DNA of 64,000 bases. Source: Nitrospirota bacterium (GTDB lineage: Bacteria; Nitrospirota; Nitrospiria; Nitrospirales; UBA8639). The position numbers were made by a program, and so were the translations under genes. The notes beneath the pieces were generated by a model. That model was not told the DNA's origin and searched no databases. It worked only from the letters and a program-made list of their open reading frames with translations. Location: positions 1 to 64,000 of the forward strand of contig JAOTTP010000005.1 of assembly GCA_029864405.1 (NCBI GenBank). The letters run 5' to 3'. Shown here piece after piece: positions 8,171-17,891 of the stretch (positions are counted from its first letter, which is position 1; every line of letters starts with the position of its first letter).

Positions 8171-8602
8171 ATGGATATCGAACTGGGAACGAATACTCTC
8201 CGGAATACCAATGGCGTCTTTATCGCTCATGGCAAGGAACAGCTTCGCATTGAGTGGTTGGAAGAGGAGAAAAAACTGGCGTTAAGTATGGGTGTGTTTA
8301 TGCCCACGGGGACCGAAGTGGCCAAGTTGCAACGCAATGTCTGGGAACACAACCCTGGCGATCGGTTTGTCCTCACGGAGCTACCGGATAGGGTCAAGGT
8401 GGAAGATACGACCCTGAAAACCCTCGTCATGGACATACACAAAAAGCCTCACCAAGCGGTGGCCATCCCCGCAGCCAAATTTTATACCTCGAAAGGCACC
8501 TTATCTGAAGTCTCCCCGGAATGGTGGCGGGTCGGTAACAAAATGGAGCTGACCGGCATCGACACCGACCTCGAAGGCGGCGGCATCGAACTCCCCGAAT
8601 AA
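8171..8602 (+). CDS. Uncharacterised 143-residue protein
   Basis: I do not recognise this protein. It is soluble, acidic and without signal peptide or membrane segment. An N-terminal beta-rich part (GVFIAHGKEQLRIEWLEEEKKLALSMGVFMPTG) is followed by VKVEDTTLKTLVMDIHKKPHQAVAIPAAKFYT and a tail WWRVGNKMELTGIDTDLEGGGIELPE. AGGATTAGGA before the ATG at 8171 is a plausible ribosome site, and codon use matches the neighbours, so it looks like a real gene. It follows the AEP-lipid operon by 109 bp in the same direction and may be its last member or an independent gene. Confidence 0.65.
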   Translation: MDIELGTNTLRNTNGVFIAHGKEQLRIEWLEEEKKLALSMGVFMPTGTEVAKLQRNVWEHNPGDRFVLTELPDRVKVEDTTLKTLVMDIHKKPHQAVAIPAAKFYTSKGTLSEVSPEWWRVGNKMELTGIDTDLEGGGIELPE

Positions 8603-8927
8603 CTTCACATTGGCAAACTCTCCGTTTGTTCAAGGGTGCCAGGATATTGTTGAATTGTTTGTGATGCTTCCTGGCATCTTTCCTCTATATTCTCCGGAGA
8701 TATTTTTTTTCATTGCCGTAGAGTTGAGGTGGAGAGTTCTCAATCCTATTTTTCATTGGCACCGTGGGAAACGAGGCAATGAAAATGATTCCTACATCAT
8801 TAGGCCACATACTGCTTACTTTTTAGTGTTTGAAAAAAGGGAAGGAGGGCGGGTTTTTGCGGGATCGTTGCGACTCTACCGTCGATACTCTGCGGGCTAT
8901 CGAGAATGACCAAGAAAAATAGTGCGG
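8603..8927. other. Intergenic region between convergent genes
   Basis: AT-richer than its surroundings. The one long frame on the plus strand (8610-8909) has no ribosome site and an odd composition, so I do not call it. No strong hairpin followed by T's was found. Confidence 0.45.
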
Positions 8928-9863
8928 TTACTTCACTGCGGTTTTGGCGCGGGCCATCATGCGGCAGAAGGAGCAGGTTACGGCAGTCGTGGGTTGGCGG
9001 CACACGATGCATGGTTGCAATGTGGTTTGGTCGATTTCACTCATAGAGGGTGCGACAGAAGACGATTTTTCCTGTCTATCAAGAAACCCCCAATAAAACC
9101 GTTGCTTTGTTCCCGGGGATTCAGCTTCTAAGCGATTCAGTGCGTCTTTATACACCAACATCTTCGCGCCCTTGGCCATCGGGCATTCTTCGACCAGGTA
9201 GTCAATCCGGTTGACCACGGCATAGGCGGCAATTTCCCGTTCGGTCATTCGGTAGAGCGGTTTCACTTTTTTGGCAAAACCTTCGACAGATGCGGGGAGG
9301 CTTGGCGACTGTTTCTGCAAATATTCTTCCTGCCACTGCAGGACATTGCCGAGGAGTCTGGCCGCCTCATCATCTAAATTGTGGCCGGTGGCCATCACGT
9401 CGTAGTGGTTTTGCCAGGCCACCCGATTGAATTGATACCGTTTGATGGTGCCACAGGCTGAGCAGGTGGGTCGCTTGATCAGATTGGCTAATTCTTTGAT
9501 TCCCGCTCCCGCATCTTCTTCCACGGTATGAATGGTGAGTTGGGAGCCGCAAGGTTCAGCCACCAGTTTGGCAAACTGTTCGACTTTTTCTTTTGATCGG
9601 CTGGAATACCCGGGAATGCCTAAATCAACATACAGCGCATCGACTCGATAGCCTAATTTCAGCAGAATTTCCCAAAGGGTCAGGCTGTCTTTTCCTCCGG
9701 ACACGGCAACCAGAATGCGATCTTCAGGGGAAAACATCTGTTGAGCCTTAATGGCCCGTTGTACCTGGGTTCGCAAAAATTCCGTGAGGCAGTCTCCACA
9801 AAACGCCGTATTGTGCCTTGGCAGTCCCAGCACCGCCCGTTTCGGACATTTTCGGCAGCGCAT
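8928..9863 (-). CDS. ttuA: TtuA/NcsA-type tRNA 2-thiolation enzyme
   Basis: A 311-residue adenine-nucleotide alpha-hydrolase. The ATP loop is VSGGKDSL (55-61 region). Zinc ribbons lie at both ends: C3/C6 with C22/C25, and C285/C288 with C297/C300. The [4Fe-4S] ligands of the TtuA group are present as C134 and C137 in RPTCSACG and C227 in EECPMAKG. Enzymes of this type adenylate a tRNA uridine (or cytidine) and insert sulfur delivered by a small ubiquitin-like protein. That carrier gene is the upstream partner, 3 bp away. In Thermus the product is 2-thio-ribothymidine at position 54; the base modified here cannot be read from sequence. Confidence 0.85.
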   Translation of the reverse strand: MRCRKCPKRAVLGLPRHNTAFCGDCLTEFLRTQVQRAIKAQQMFSPEDRILVAVSGGKDSLTLWEILLKLGYRVDALYVDLGIPGYSSRSKEKVEQFAKLVAEPCGSQLTIHTVEEDAGAGIKELANLIKRPTCSACGTIKRYQFNRVAWQNHYDVMATGHNLDDEAARLLGNVLQWQEEYLQKQSPSLPASVEGFAKKVKPLYRMTEREIAAYAVVNRIDYLVEECPMAKGAKMLVYKDALNRLEAESPGTKQRFYWGFLDRQEKSSSVAPSMSEIDQTTLQPCIVCRQPTTAVTCSFCRMMARAKTAVK

Positions 9864-9866
9864 GGG

Positions 9867-10061
9867 TTAGCCTCCGGAAATGACCGGGCGGATTTCAATG
9901 CTATCGCCATCCGCCACGGTTTCGTCTTCGGTCATGAGATCCTGCCCGCGTATGATCAAGAAGGCCTCAGGGATCAAATTGAGTTCTTTGAATATGTCTG
10001 CAACCCGTTTAGGGCCTTGGATGACGACGTCACGGGTGGGATGGCTAAGATGGACTTTCAT
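9867..10061 (-). CDS. MoaD/ThiS-family sulfur carrier (TtuB-like)
   Basis: A 64-residue beta-grasp protein ending in VISGG. The C-terminal Gly-Gly is the site that is adenylated and converted to a thiocarboxylate. GDSIEIRPVISGG and LIIRGQDLMTEDETVADGD are classic for the fold. It is translated just before ttuA with 3 bp between stop and start, so it is most likely the sulfur donor of that enzyme. An activating E1-like protein (TtuC/MoeB) is not in the window. A role in thiamine or molybdopterin synthesis is possible but no thi or moa gene is near. Confidence 0.82.
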   Translation of the reverse strand: MKVHLSHPTRDVVIQGPKRVADIFKELNLIPEAFLIIRGQDLMTEDETVADGDSIEIRPVISGG

Positions 10062-10315
10062 AGGTTCAAATCATAATGACAGGTTCATGGGATTGGCAAC
10101 TCGTCCTATTCATCAGGCCCCATTTTGTCATTCGTCCAAGGGCAATCCTCTGTTTCTTCCATTTAGTCGACATTGCCGTTTACCGAAGAACCTAATGGGA
10201 TACTATGTAGAGTGGAAGGATGACCTATGATACGATACAAATACTCGCCTTTCTTACAAAATGAACCCTCGTCACGCGAGATAGCTCACTTATTATGGAT
10301 AACGAAGGAGCAAGA

Positions 10316-12406
10316 ATGAAACCCGCATGCGATTCGCTGGACCAGCTTTGTATTAACACCATTCGTACCTTATCGATGGATGCGGTGCAAGCCGCGAACT
10401 CCGGGCATCCCGGTACCCCGATGGCCCTGGCCCCTGTAGCCTATTGGCTCTGGAATCGGATCTTGCGTTCTGATCCAGACGATCCCATCTGGCCGAATCG
10501 AGATCGGTTTGTTCTCTCGGCCGGGCATGCGTCGATGTTGCTCTATTCCCTGTTGCATCTCTGTGGCGTGAAAACGGTGAACGGACAATATGAGCAATTG
10601 GGTGAGCTTTCGGTGACGTTGGAGGATATTAAACGGTTTCGGCAATTAGAGAGCAAATGCCCTGGTCATCCTGAGTATCGTTGGACATCGGGCATCGAAA
10701 CCACGACCGGTCCATTAGGTCAGGGGGTGGCGACCAGTGTCGGCATGGCGATTGCGCAACGATGGATGGCCGGTTATTTCAATCGTCCCGATTTTGAAAT
10801 GTTTAACTACAATGTGTATGCCATTTGTGGTGATGGGTGTGTGATGGAAGGGGTGTCATCGGAAGCGGCATCTCTTGCCGGACACCTCAAATTGTCGAAT
10901 CTCTGTTGGATCTATGACAACAATAAGATCACAATTGAAGGCCATACGGACTTGGCCTTTACCGAAGATGTGGCCACCCGTTTTATCGCCTATGGCTGGA
11001 ATGTGACCCGTGTGGGGGATGCAAATGATCTCAATATGCTGGATCGCGCATTTGGCACGTTTTTGAAGGAATCAGATCGTCCGACGCTGATCATTGTGGA
11101 TAGTCATATTGCGTATGGTGCTCCGAATAAACAGGACACGCATTCGGCTCATGGTGAACCATTGGGTGAAGAAGAAATCCGATTGGCCAAACGCAATTAT
11201 GGTTGGCCGGAAGACGCCAGATTTCTTGTGCCCGATGACGTACCGACTCATTTCCAGCAGGGTATTGGGAAACGAGGCAAAGATTTGCGTAGCGCGTGGA
11301 TGGCCCGCTTTGCAGACTATCAAGCCAAATATCCGGAATTGGCTGGTCACTTGTATCAGATGCAGCATAGACAATTGCCCGATGGTTGGGGCAGCAAAAT
11401 TCCTGTTTTCCCGCCTGATGCCAAGGGGCTTGCCGGTCGAGAAGTGTCCGGGATCGTGTTGAATGCTTTGGCGGCGAATATTCCCTGGCTCCTTGGCGGA
11501 GCCGCAGACTTGGCTCCCTCCACGAAGACCCGATTGACCTTTGAGGGAGCCGGGGATTTGACCGGCAGCAATCCATCAGGACGAAATATTCATTTTGGCG
11601 TTCGGGAGCATGCGATGGGCGCTATCCTGAATGGGCTGTCCTTGTCAAAAGTCCGCCCCTATGGCTCAGGTTTTCTCATCTTTAGCGATTATGCCAGACC
11701 GGCCATCCGGTTAAGTGCCTTGATGGAAATTCCCGTCGTGCATATCTTTACCCATGATTCCATTGGGGTAGGAGAAGATGGACCGACACACCAGCCTATT
11801 GAACAAATCCCGTCGCTTCGCGCGATTCCCGGGTTAATGGTGTTTCGCCCGGGAGATGCCAACGAAATTGTCGAAGCGTGGAAGGTGATTATGGAGCTGC
11901 GGCACGAACCGGTGATTATGATTGTCTCCCGGCAGGCGATTCCCACGTTGGATCGAATGAAATATGCGTCTGCGTCCGGCGTGGCCAAAGGCGCCTATGT
12001 GTTGGCGGACCCGTCCGATGGCCTCCCCGAGGTGTTATTACTCGGCACGGGAAGCGAAGTGCCATTGTGCGTGCAAGCCCATGAGCAATTGGCGGTCGAA
12101 GGGATAAAAAGTCGAGTCGTCAGTATGCCTTCTTGGGAATTGTTCGAACAACAATCGGAAGACTATCAACGCTCGGTCATTCCCCCCGATGTCACCGCGC
12201 GGGTATCAGTCGAGCTCGCAGCCGATTTTGGCTGGGCGCGCTATGTCGGTACCCAGGGTCAGTCGATAGGGATGAAATCATTCGGCGCCTCCGCTCCGCT
12301 TAAGGAATTAGCCAAAAAATTTGGATTTACGGTTGAGCATGTGGTGGCGGCTGCCAAGGAGCAGATCGCACGGCACCAATCTCATGCCACGACGGCTCAA
12401 CGTTAA
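10316..12406 (+). CDS. tkt: Transketolase
   Basis: A full-length transketolase of 696 residues. It moves two-carbon ketol units between sugar phosphates in the non-oxidative pentose phosphate pathway and the Calvin cycle, using TPP and magnesium. Recognisable parts are NSGHPGTPMALAP near the N-terminus, TTTGPLGQG, the TPP motif CGDGCVMEGVSSEA, WIYDNNKITIEG, and in the pyrimidine domain FGVREHAMGAI and THDSIGVGEDGPTHQPIEQ. The ATG at 10316 is chosen because AAGGAG sits five bases upstream; a longer in-frame ATG at 10295 lacks one. It is followed after 28 bp by the transaldolase/isomerase fusion, so the two form an operon. Confidence 0.97.
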   Translation: MKPACDSLDQLCINTIRTLSMDAVQAANSGHPGTPMALAPVAYWLWNRILRSDPDDPIWPNRDRFVLSAGHASMLLYSLLHLCGVKTVNGQYEQLGELSVTLEDIKRFRQLESKCPGHPEYRWTSGIETTTGPLGQGVATSVGMAIAQRWMAGYFNRPDFEMFNYNVYAICGDGCVMEGVSSEAASLAGHLKLSNLCWIYDNNKITIEGHTDLAFTEDVATRFIAYGWNVTRVGDANDLNMLDRAFGTFLKESDRPTLIIVDSHIAYGAPNKQDTHSAHGEPLGEEEIRLAKRNYGWPEDARFLVPDDVPTHFQQGIGKRGKDLRSAWMARFADYQAKYPELAGHLYQMQHRQLPDGWGSKIPVFPPDAKGLAGREVSGIVLNALAANIPWLLGGAADLAPSTKTRLTFEGAGDLTGSNPSGRNIHFGVREHAMGAILNGLSLSKVRPYGSGFLIFSDYARPAIRLSALMEIPVVHIFTHDSIGVGEDGPTHQPIEQIPSLRAIPGLMVFRPGDANEIVEAWKVIMELRHEPVIMIVSRQAIPTLDRMKYASASGVAKGAYVLADPSDGLPEVLLLGTGSEVPLCVQAHEQLAVEGIKSRVVSMPSWELFEQQSEDYQRSVIPPDVTARVSVELAADFGWARYVGTQGQSIGMKSFGASAPLKELAKKFGFTVEHVVAAAKEQIARHQSHATTAQR

Positions 12407-12434
12407 GTCTTTTCTTTCTAAGGAGAACGTGACT

Positions 12435-15284
12435 ATGAATCCACTTGTGCAGCTTCGTGAGATGGGACAAAGTCCCTGGTATGACTATATTCGGCGGGGA
12501 TTGATCACATCTGGAGAACTTCAGAGGCTTATTGAGAACGATGGGCTCATGGGCATGACCTCGAATCCATCAATTTTTGAAAAAGCGATTGCGGGGAGTG
12601 CGGACTATGATGAAGCGATTGCACAGGTGGCGTCTCTGGTCACGAGCGTTAAACAGATTTATGAGGGAGTGGCCATTCAAGACATCCAGGATGCAGCCGA
12701 TCTGATGCGGCCCGTCTATGACACCTCGGACGGTCGTGATGGCTATGTGAGCTTGGAGGTCTCTCCGGATTTGGCCTTTGATACACAAGGTACCATCGAT
12801 GAAGCGGTCCGTTTGTGGCAAACCGTGGGCCGGGACAATGTCATGATTAAAGTGCCTGGAACTCCGGAAGGGCTACCCGCCATCGAGGAGCTTCTGTCCC
12901 AAGGCATCAATATCAATGTCACTCTTTTATTCAGTGTGGTGATGTATGAGCAGGTTGCCTGGAGCTATATCCGTGGGTTGAAACGGTTGGCGTCGCATAA
13001 GGGGAATTTGCATCGCGTCGCCTCGGTGGCCAGCTTTTTTGTGAGCCGGATCGATAGTCTGATAGATAAGACATTAGACGCGAAAATCACCAAAGAATCC
13101 CGTCCCGGTCCACGAGCGAAGATGGAAGGTCTCCTGGGAAAGGTCGCCATTGCCAATGCCAAGCTAGCCTACCAGACCTTTCGAGAGATCTTTGCGAGTG
13201 CCGAATTTCAATCCCTCAAAGCAGAGGGTGCACGGGTTCAGCGGGTCCTTTGGGCCAGCACCGGCACGAAAAATCCCAAATACCCGGATACCTACTATGT
13301 CGATAATCTCATTGGTCCGGATACCGTGAACACGATGCCGGAAGCGACGTTTGCCGCTTTCCGGAAGAACGGAACGGTGAAAAATACGATCCAGGAGGGC
13401 CTGGCTGAAGCGAAAGTGACCATGCAGCAGTTGGCCGAAGTCGGAATTTCGATGGAGGAGGTCACCAACACCCTCTTGAAGGATGGCGCACAATTATTTT
13501 TGGATGCCTTTGATCAGCTAATGGGAGTGATTAGCCGAAAGCGGGCGTTGATCTTAGGCGAGAAAGTGGACCGGGTCACCTATTCGGTTGGCTCGGTTCA
13601 GATGAAGGTAGACGAGGCGCTCAAAGAATTTCAACATACCAATCTGGTTCGCCGTTTGTGGAGCAAGGATCCAACCGTCTGGCATCACGATCCCGCTCAT
13701 CATGAGAACATTCGGAATGCGCTGGGGTGGTTGCGAATCACGGAACAGCAACTTCCCGGTCTACCCCGATTGCAGGCGTTGGCGGAGGAGATTAAAAACG
13801 CAGGATTCAAACATGTCCTGGTTCTGGGTATGGGGGGAAGCAGCCTGTGCCCGGAAGTGTGCCGGATGACCTTTGGCTTGATTCCCGGGTATCCCGAGCT
13901 GCATGTCCTGGATAGCACGGTGCCCTCGCAAGTGAGGGCATTTGAAGAACGGGTCGATTTGTCCACCACCTTGTGTGTGGTGGCGAGTAAGTCAGGGTCT
14001 ACCACCGAGCCACTCGTGTTTCAGAAATATTTCTTTGAGCGTATGCGGCAGGTTGTGGGGGAAAAGGCGGGTGACCATTTTATGGCCATTACCGATCCTG
14101 GGTCGTTGCTGGAGCAAGTGGCCAAGGAGCTGCGATTTCGACATATTCTTCCGGGAGTTCCAGAAATTGGCGGCCGGTATTCGGCCCTGTCGAACTTTGG
14201 CATGGTCCCTGCGGCCTTGATGGGCGTGAACATTGAGCATTTCTTGTATCGGGCGGAACGCATGCGTCATTCCTGTGGGGCCAGCGTGCCTCCTCAGGAT
14301 AATCCCGGTGTGATTCTCGGGACGGTCCTGGGCATTTGTGCCAAGGCTGGAAAGGACAAACTCACCATTGTAACCTCGCCGGCGCTATGGGATCTGGGTG
14401 CGTGGTTAGAACAATTGGTGGCTGAAAGCACGGGGAAAGAAGGAAAGGGAATTATTCCAGTTGATGGGGAACCCATAGGGGCCCCTGAGGTGTACGGCCA
14501 AGACCGGGTCTTTGCCTACATCCGATATGAACAAGGGATTGATGCCACGCAGGAAGCCAAGGTGAAGGCACTTGAGCAAGCCGGGCATCCGGTGATTCGC
14601 ATCAACGTCGCCGACCTGATTAATCTTGGTGAGCAATTTTTCTTATGGGAAATGGCGACCGCGGTGGCTGGAGCTCTGTTAGAGATTAATGCGTTCGATC
14701 AGCCAAACGTCCAGGAAAGTAAGGATTATACGAAGAAATATTTGGAAGCCTTTACCCGGACCGGCACCTTGCCGGATTCCACGCTATTGCTCAGCGAAGG
14801 CGATGTCACAGTCTATACCGATGAACAGAACGCCTCTGTCTTCAAAGGGAAGGGCTCCTTGGAGGCTGTGCTGAGCGTGCATCTCTCTCGTATCCAATCA
14901 GGCGATTATTTCGCCATCAATGCCTATGTGGAACGTACCGATGCCGTCCATGAAATTTTTCACCGCATTCGCACCAAGATTCGTGAAAGCAAACAGGTCG
15001 CGACGACGTTAGGGTATGGGCCTCGGTTTCTCCATTCCACCGGGCAATTGCATAAAGGCGGACCCAATTCCGGGGTCTTTATTCAGGTGACGTGTGATGA
15101 TCGGGAGGATCTTTCAATTCCTGATGAGCCCTATTCGTTTGGGGTGTTGAAAGCCGCGCAAGCATTGGGCGATATGCAAAGTCTGAGCAGTCGGCAACGA
15201 CGGGTTATTCGTCTGCATCTCGGGGCCGATGTTGAAAAGGGGTTGGCTCGCCTCGAGCAATTGATTGCAGCGAACCTATCGTGA
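12435..15284 (+). CDS. Bifunctional transaldolase / glucose-6-phosphate isomerase
   Basis: A 949-residue fusion. Residues about 1-370 are transaldolase, with the Schiff-base lysine K139 in VMIKVPGTPEG and GLMGMTSNPSIFEKAI. Residues about 430-949 are phosphoglucose isomerase, with the sugar-phosphate loop SKSGSTTEPL near 518-527 and the SIS-type GMGGSSLCPEV. The protein links erythrose 4-P/sedoheptulose 7-P exchange with fructose 6-P to glucose 6-P conversion, so it can return pentose-pathway carbon to the oxidative branch. AGGAG precedes the ATG at 12435; the longer frame from 12321 overlaps tkt and is rejected. This fusion is known from several phyla. The opposed zwf and gnd complete an oxidative pentose-phosphate cycle. 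Confidence 0.94.
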   Translation: MNPLVQLREMGQSPWYDYIRRGLITSGELQRLIENDGLMGMTSNPSIFEKAIAGSADYDEAIAQVASLVTSVKQIYEGVAIQDIQDAADLMRPVYDTSDGRDGYVSLEVSPDLAFDTQGTIDEAVRLWQTVGRDNVMIKVPGTPEGLPAIEELLSQGININVTLLFSVVMYEQVAWSYIRGLKRLASHKGNLHRVASVASFFVSRIDSLIDKTLDAKITKESRPGPRAKMEGLLGKVAIANAKLAYQTFREIFASAEFQSLKAEGARVQRVLWASTGTKNPKYPDTYYVDNLIGPDTVNTMPEATFAAFRKNGTVKNTIQEGLAEAKVTMQQLAEVGISMEEVTNTLLKDGAQLFLDAFDQLMGVISRKRALILGEKVDRVTYSVGSVQMKVDEALKEFQHTNLVRRLWSKDPTVWHHDPAHHENIRNALGWLRITEQQLPGLPRLQALAEEIKNAGFKHVLVLGMGGSSLCPEVCRMTFGLIPGYPELHVLDSTVPSQVRAFEERVDLSTTLCVVASKSGSTTEPLVFQKYFFERMRQVVGEKAGDHFMAITDPGSLLEQVAKELRFRHILPGVPEIGGRYSALSNFGMVPAALMGVNIEHFLYRAERMRHSCGASVPPQDNPGVILGTVLGICAKAGKDKLTIVTSPALWDLGAWLEQLVAESTGKEGKGIIPVDGEPIGAPEVYGQDRVFAYIRYEQGIDATQEAKVKALEQAGHPVIRINVADLINLGEQFFLWEMATAVAGALLEINAFDQPNVQESKDYTKKYLEAFTRTGTLPDSTLLLSEGDVTVYTDEQNASVFKGKGSLEAVLSVHLSRIQSGDYFAINAYVERTDAVHEIFHRIRTKIRESKQVATTLGYGPRFLHSTGQLHKGGPNSGVFIQVTCDDREDLSIPDEPYSFGVLKAAQALGDMQSLSSRQRRVIRLHLGADVEKGLARLEQLIAANLS

Positions 15285-15311
15285 GAAGTAAGGGGTCAGG
15301 CGTTAGGGGTA

Positions 15312-15361
15312 AGGAGTGAGAAATCTGGAGAGGGAAGGGCCGTTTTTTACGCCTCACTCCT
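15312..15361. terminator. Possible bidirectional terminator between tal-pgi and zwf
   Basis: AGGAGTGAG (15312-15320) and CTCACTCCT (15353-15361) can pair, and a run of T lies in the loop part before the second arm. The 32-base loop is large, so this may be a small repeat rather than a true terminator. It lies between the ends of convergent genes. Confidence 0.35.
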
Positions 15362-15383
15362 GACTATTTCCCACCAGGCGAGG

Positions 15384-16934
15384 CTAGATTTTTCGCCAAT
15401 GGTGACCCCCCGTATGAATCAGTCGATCGGCTTCGACTGGTCCCCAGCTGCCGGCGGGATACTCTGGTAGCCATTTGGTTTCGTACGCGCTCCATCCTTC
15501 GAGGATGTCCGTCACCCATTTCCACGAAGCTTCAACGGCATCCCGCCTCATAAACAAAGACGTATCGCCGGCCATCACATCCAACAACAGTCGTTCATAG
15601 GCCTCCGGGGAAGGTGCCTCAAAGGCATCACCGTAGTGAAAGTCCATTTCAACAGGATGAGTTTGAGCTTTGGTGCCCGGAACCTTCGAAATGATTCGGA
15701 GGGCCATGCCTTCTTCGGGTTGAATGCGAAGCGTGAGCAGATTCGGAGCCTGGGGAGTTTGGGGATTGGCATTAAACAAAATCTGGGGAATGTCCTTGAA
15801 TTGGACGGCGATTTCTGTGGCGCGTGTTGCCATCGCTTTTCCCGTCCGAATGTAAAACGGCACTCCGGCCCAGCGCCAGTTTTCCACGAAGACTTTTAAG
15901 GCCACATACGTTTCCGTCGTGGAGTCAGGTTGCACCCCTTCCTCTCGTCGATAGCCGGGCACTTCCTGGTCCTTAATGGTTCCGTGTGCATATTGCGCGC
16001 GAACCGTCATCTGTTCAACTTCTTTCCCTCGAATGGGGCGCAGTCCGCGTAAGACATCCATCCGGGAATTTCGCACCACATCCGGATCCAGTGAGTAGGG
16101 GGGCTCCATCGCAATCAGACACAGCAGTTGCAAAATGTGATTTTGCACCATGTCCCGAAGCGCTCCGGCTCCCTCGTAATAGGTGGCCCGGCTGCCAAGG
16201 GTCACGGCTTCGCTCACGGTCAATTGCACATGATCGATGTATTTATGGTTCCATAATGGTTCAAAAATGGAATTGGCAAATCGCATGACCATAATATTCT
16301 GGACGGTCTCTTTCCCAAGGTAATGATCAATGCGATAAATCTGGGATTCATCAAATACCTTGCCGATGGCCGTATTAATGGCCTGAGCGGAAGACAAATC
16401 ATGTCCGATCGGTTTTTCCACAATGACTCGGGAGTACGTGCTCGCTTGGTCAGGAGCAGCCACTAACCCGGCCTGTTGGAGTCCCTCGCAGGCGGGAGCA
16501 AAGGAGGTTGGCGGAATGGCTAAATAAAAGAGGCGATTGCCGGGGAGGTTGAATGGTGATTCAATTTCTTTCAGGCGGTCTCGGATTGTTCCATAATAGT
16601 CGGAGGCGGCAATATCCCCTGCACAATAAAATAAGCGACCTTGAAAGGTCTTCCACTTGTTGGGTTCAAGTGTTTGCCGTGAAAATTGTTCGATGCCCTC
16701 ACGGGCAATCTTGCGAAACGCTTCATCCGATAGGGATTTTCGGCCTAACCCCAGAACGGCGAAATTGTCCGGTAACAGGCCGTCCAGGAGCAGGTTGTAC
16801 AGGGCCGGCAGGAGTTTGCGTTGCGTCAGGTCGCCCGAGGCACCAAAGATGACAATCGTGCACGGTTGAGTCGCTGCGGTTCGGTTGGCCATGACGGGTG
16901 CTTCAGTCGTCGTGGATGGTTCAGAAGGTGACAT
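15384..16934 (-). CDS. zwf: Glucose-6-phosphate 1-dehydrogenase
   Basis: A 516-residue Zwf that oxidises glucose 6-phosphate to 6-phosphogluconolactone with reduction of NADP(+) or NAD(+). The nucleotide loop is IFGASGDLTQRKLLPALY (about 30-46), and the active-site signature RIDHYLGKETVQN lies near residue 200. EKPIGHDLSSA and the C-terminal substrate region are normal. The start has GAGG five bases upstream. The next gene, gnd, is transcribed with it and ends up 21 bp upstream of zwf. A separate 6-phosphogluconolactonase (pgl) is not in the window. An N-terminal tail of about 24 residues precedes the core. Confidence 0.97.
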   Translation of the reverse strand: MSPSEPSTTTEAPVMANRTAATQPCTIVIFGASGDLTQRKLLPALYNLLLDGLLPDNFAVLGLGRKSLSDEAFRKIAREGIEQFSRQTLEPNKWKTFQGRLFYCAGDIAASDYYGTIRDRLKEIESPFNLPGNRLFYLAIPPTSFAPACEGLQQAGLVAAPDQASTYSRVIVEKPIGHDLSSAQAINTAIGKVFDESQIYRIDHYLGKETVQNIMVMRFANSIFEPLWNHKYIDHVQLTVSEAVTLGSRATYYEGAGALRDMVQNHILQLLCLIAMEPPYSLDPDVVRNSRMDVLRGLRPIRGKEVEQMTVRAQYAHGTIKDQEVPGYRREEGVQPDSTTETYVALKVFVENWRWAGVPFYIRTGKAMATRATEIAVQFKDIPQILFNANPQTPQAPNLLTLRIQPEEGMALRIISKVPGTKAQTHPVEMDFHYGDAFEAPSPEAYERLLLDVMAGDTSLFMRRDAVEASWKWVTDILEGWSAYETKWLPEYPAGSWGPVEADRLIHTGGHHWRKI

Positions 16935-16955
16935 GTCGACCTCGCAAGAATCCGG

Positions 16956-17849
16956 TTATTGCCGGACACTATGTCCGCCAAAAGCCTTCCGCAGCGCCGC
17001 TAACATTTTTTCCGCGAAGGATGTCTCCTGCCGCGAGCGGAATCGGGTGAATAAGGCGGTCGTCAGTGTGGGAACCGGGACGTCTTTTTCAATGGCATCC
17101 ATAATCATCCACCGGCCCTCTCCGGAATCCTGCACGTAGCCTTGTAACTGTTCCAGTTTGGGATCCTCTTTGAGTGCCCCGGCGGCCAGTTCAAGCAGCC
17201 AGGATCTGACCACACTGCCATGCATCCAGAGATCGGCGATTGTGGCGAGATTCAAGTTATATTCACTCTTGGACATGAGTTCGAAGCCTTCGGCGTATCC
17301 CTGCATCATACTGTATTCAATGCCATTGTGAACCATCTTCACGTAATGTCCAGCGCCATGGCCCCCCACATGGGCCCAACCATTTTCGGGAGCTAAGGTT
17401 GTGAGGATCGGGGCCAATCGCTTGACGGGTTCCTGTTTCCCGCCGACCATCAAGCAATAGCCGATTTGCAATCCCCAAATACCGCCGCTGGTTCCAGCGT
17501 CGACATAATGAATGCCACGTGGCTGAAGGTCGGCGGCCCGGCGGACATCATCATGAAATTTGGTATTCCCTCCATCGATGATGATATCGTTGGCATCCAA
17601 AATGGTCCCGAGACGTTGTACGGTCTCTTCGGTGGGTTGGCCTGACGGGACCATGACCCATACGGCTCGCGGTTTGGGTAGTTTGGCGATCAGATCTTCC
17701 AATGACGAAGCCGCGGTGGCCCCTTTCGTTTCGGCCTCAGTGATCAAGGCGGCCGACCGGTCGTAGGCGACGACCCGATGTCCTCCCTGGCTCAACCGAG
17801 TGACCATGTTCATCCCCATTTTGCCAAGTCCAATGAAACCGATGTCCAT
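16956..17849 (-). CDS. gnd: 6-phosphogluconate dehydrogenase, decarboxylating, short (GndA-like) form
   Basis: A 297-residue enzyme of the short 6PGDH class, which lacks the long C-terminal tail of the E. coli type and often prefers NAD. It converts 6-phosphogluconate to ribulose 5-phosphate and CO2. The Rossmann loop is IGLGKMGMNM (6-15), the substrate-binding part is DAGTSGGIWGLQIGYCLMVGG, and the catalytic lysine/asparagine are in HYVKMVHNGIEYSMMQ. AGGAGG seven bases before the ATG gives a strong start. It lies between the GH15 gene and zwf on the minus strand, forming a GH15-gnd-zwf operon with short gaps (42 and 21 bp). Confidence 0.94.
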   Translation of the reverse strand: MDIGFIGLGKMGMNMVTRLSQGGHRVVAYDRSAALITEAETKGATAASSLEDLIAKLPKPRAVWVMVPSGQPTEETVQRLGTILDANDIIIDGGNTKFHDDVRRAADLQPRGIHYVDAGTSGGIWGLQIGYCLMVGGKQEPVKRLAPILTTLAPENGWAHVGGHGAGHYVKMVHNGIEYSMMQGYAEGFELMSKSEYNLNLATIADLWMHGSVVRSWLLELAAGALKEDPKLEQLQGYVQDSGEGRWMIMDAIEKDVPVPTLTTALFTRFRSRQETSFAEKMLAALRKAFGGHSVRQ

Positions 17850-17891
17850 GTGCGATCCTCCTGTGAGCCCGAGTGATTGCCCCTTCAGTCG

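Noticed and set aside
8610-8909. 99-codon frame after the unknown 143-residue gene
   Set aside because: No ribosome site and unlikely residue mix.
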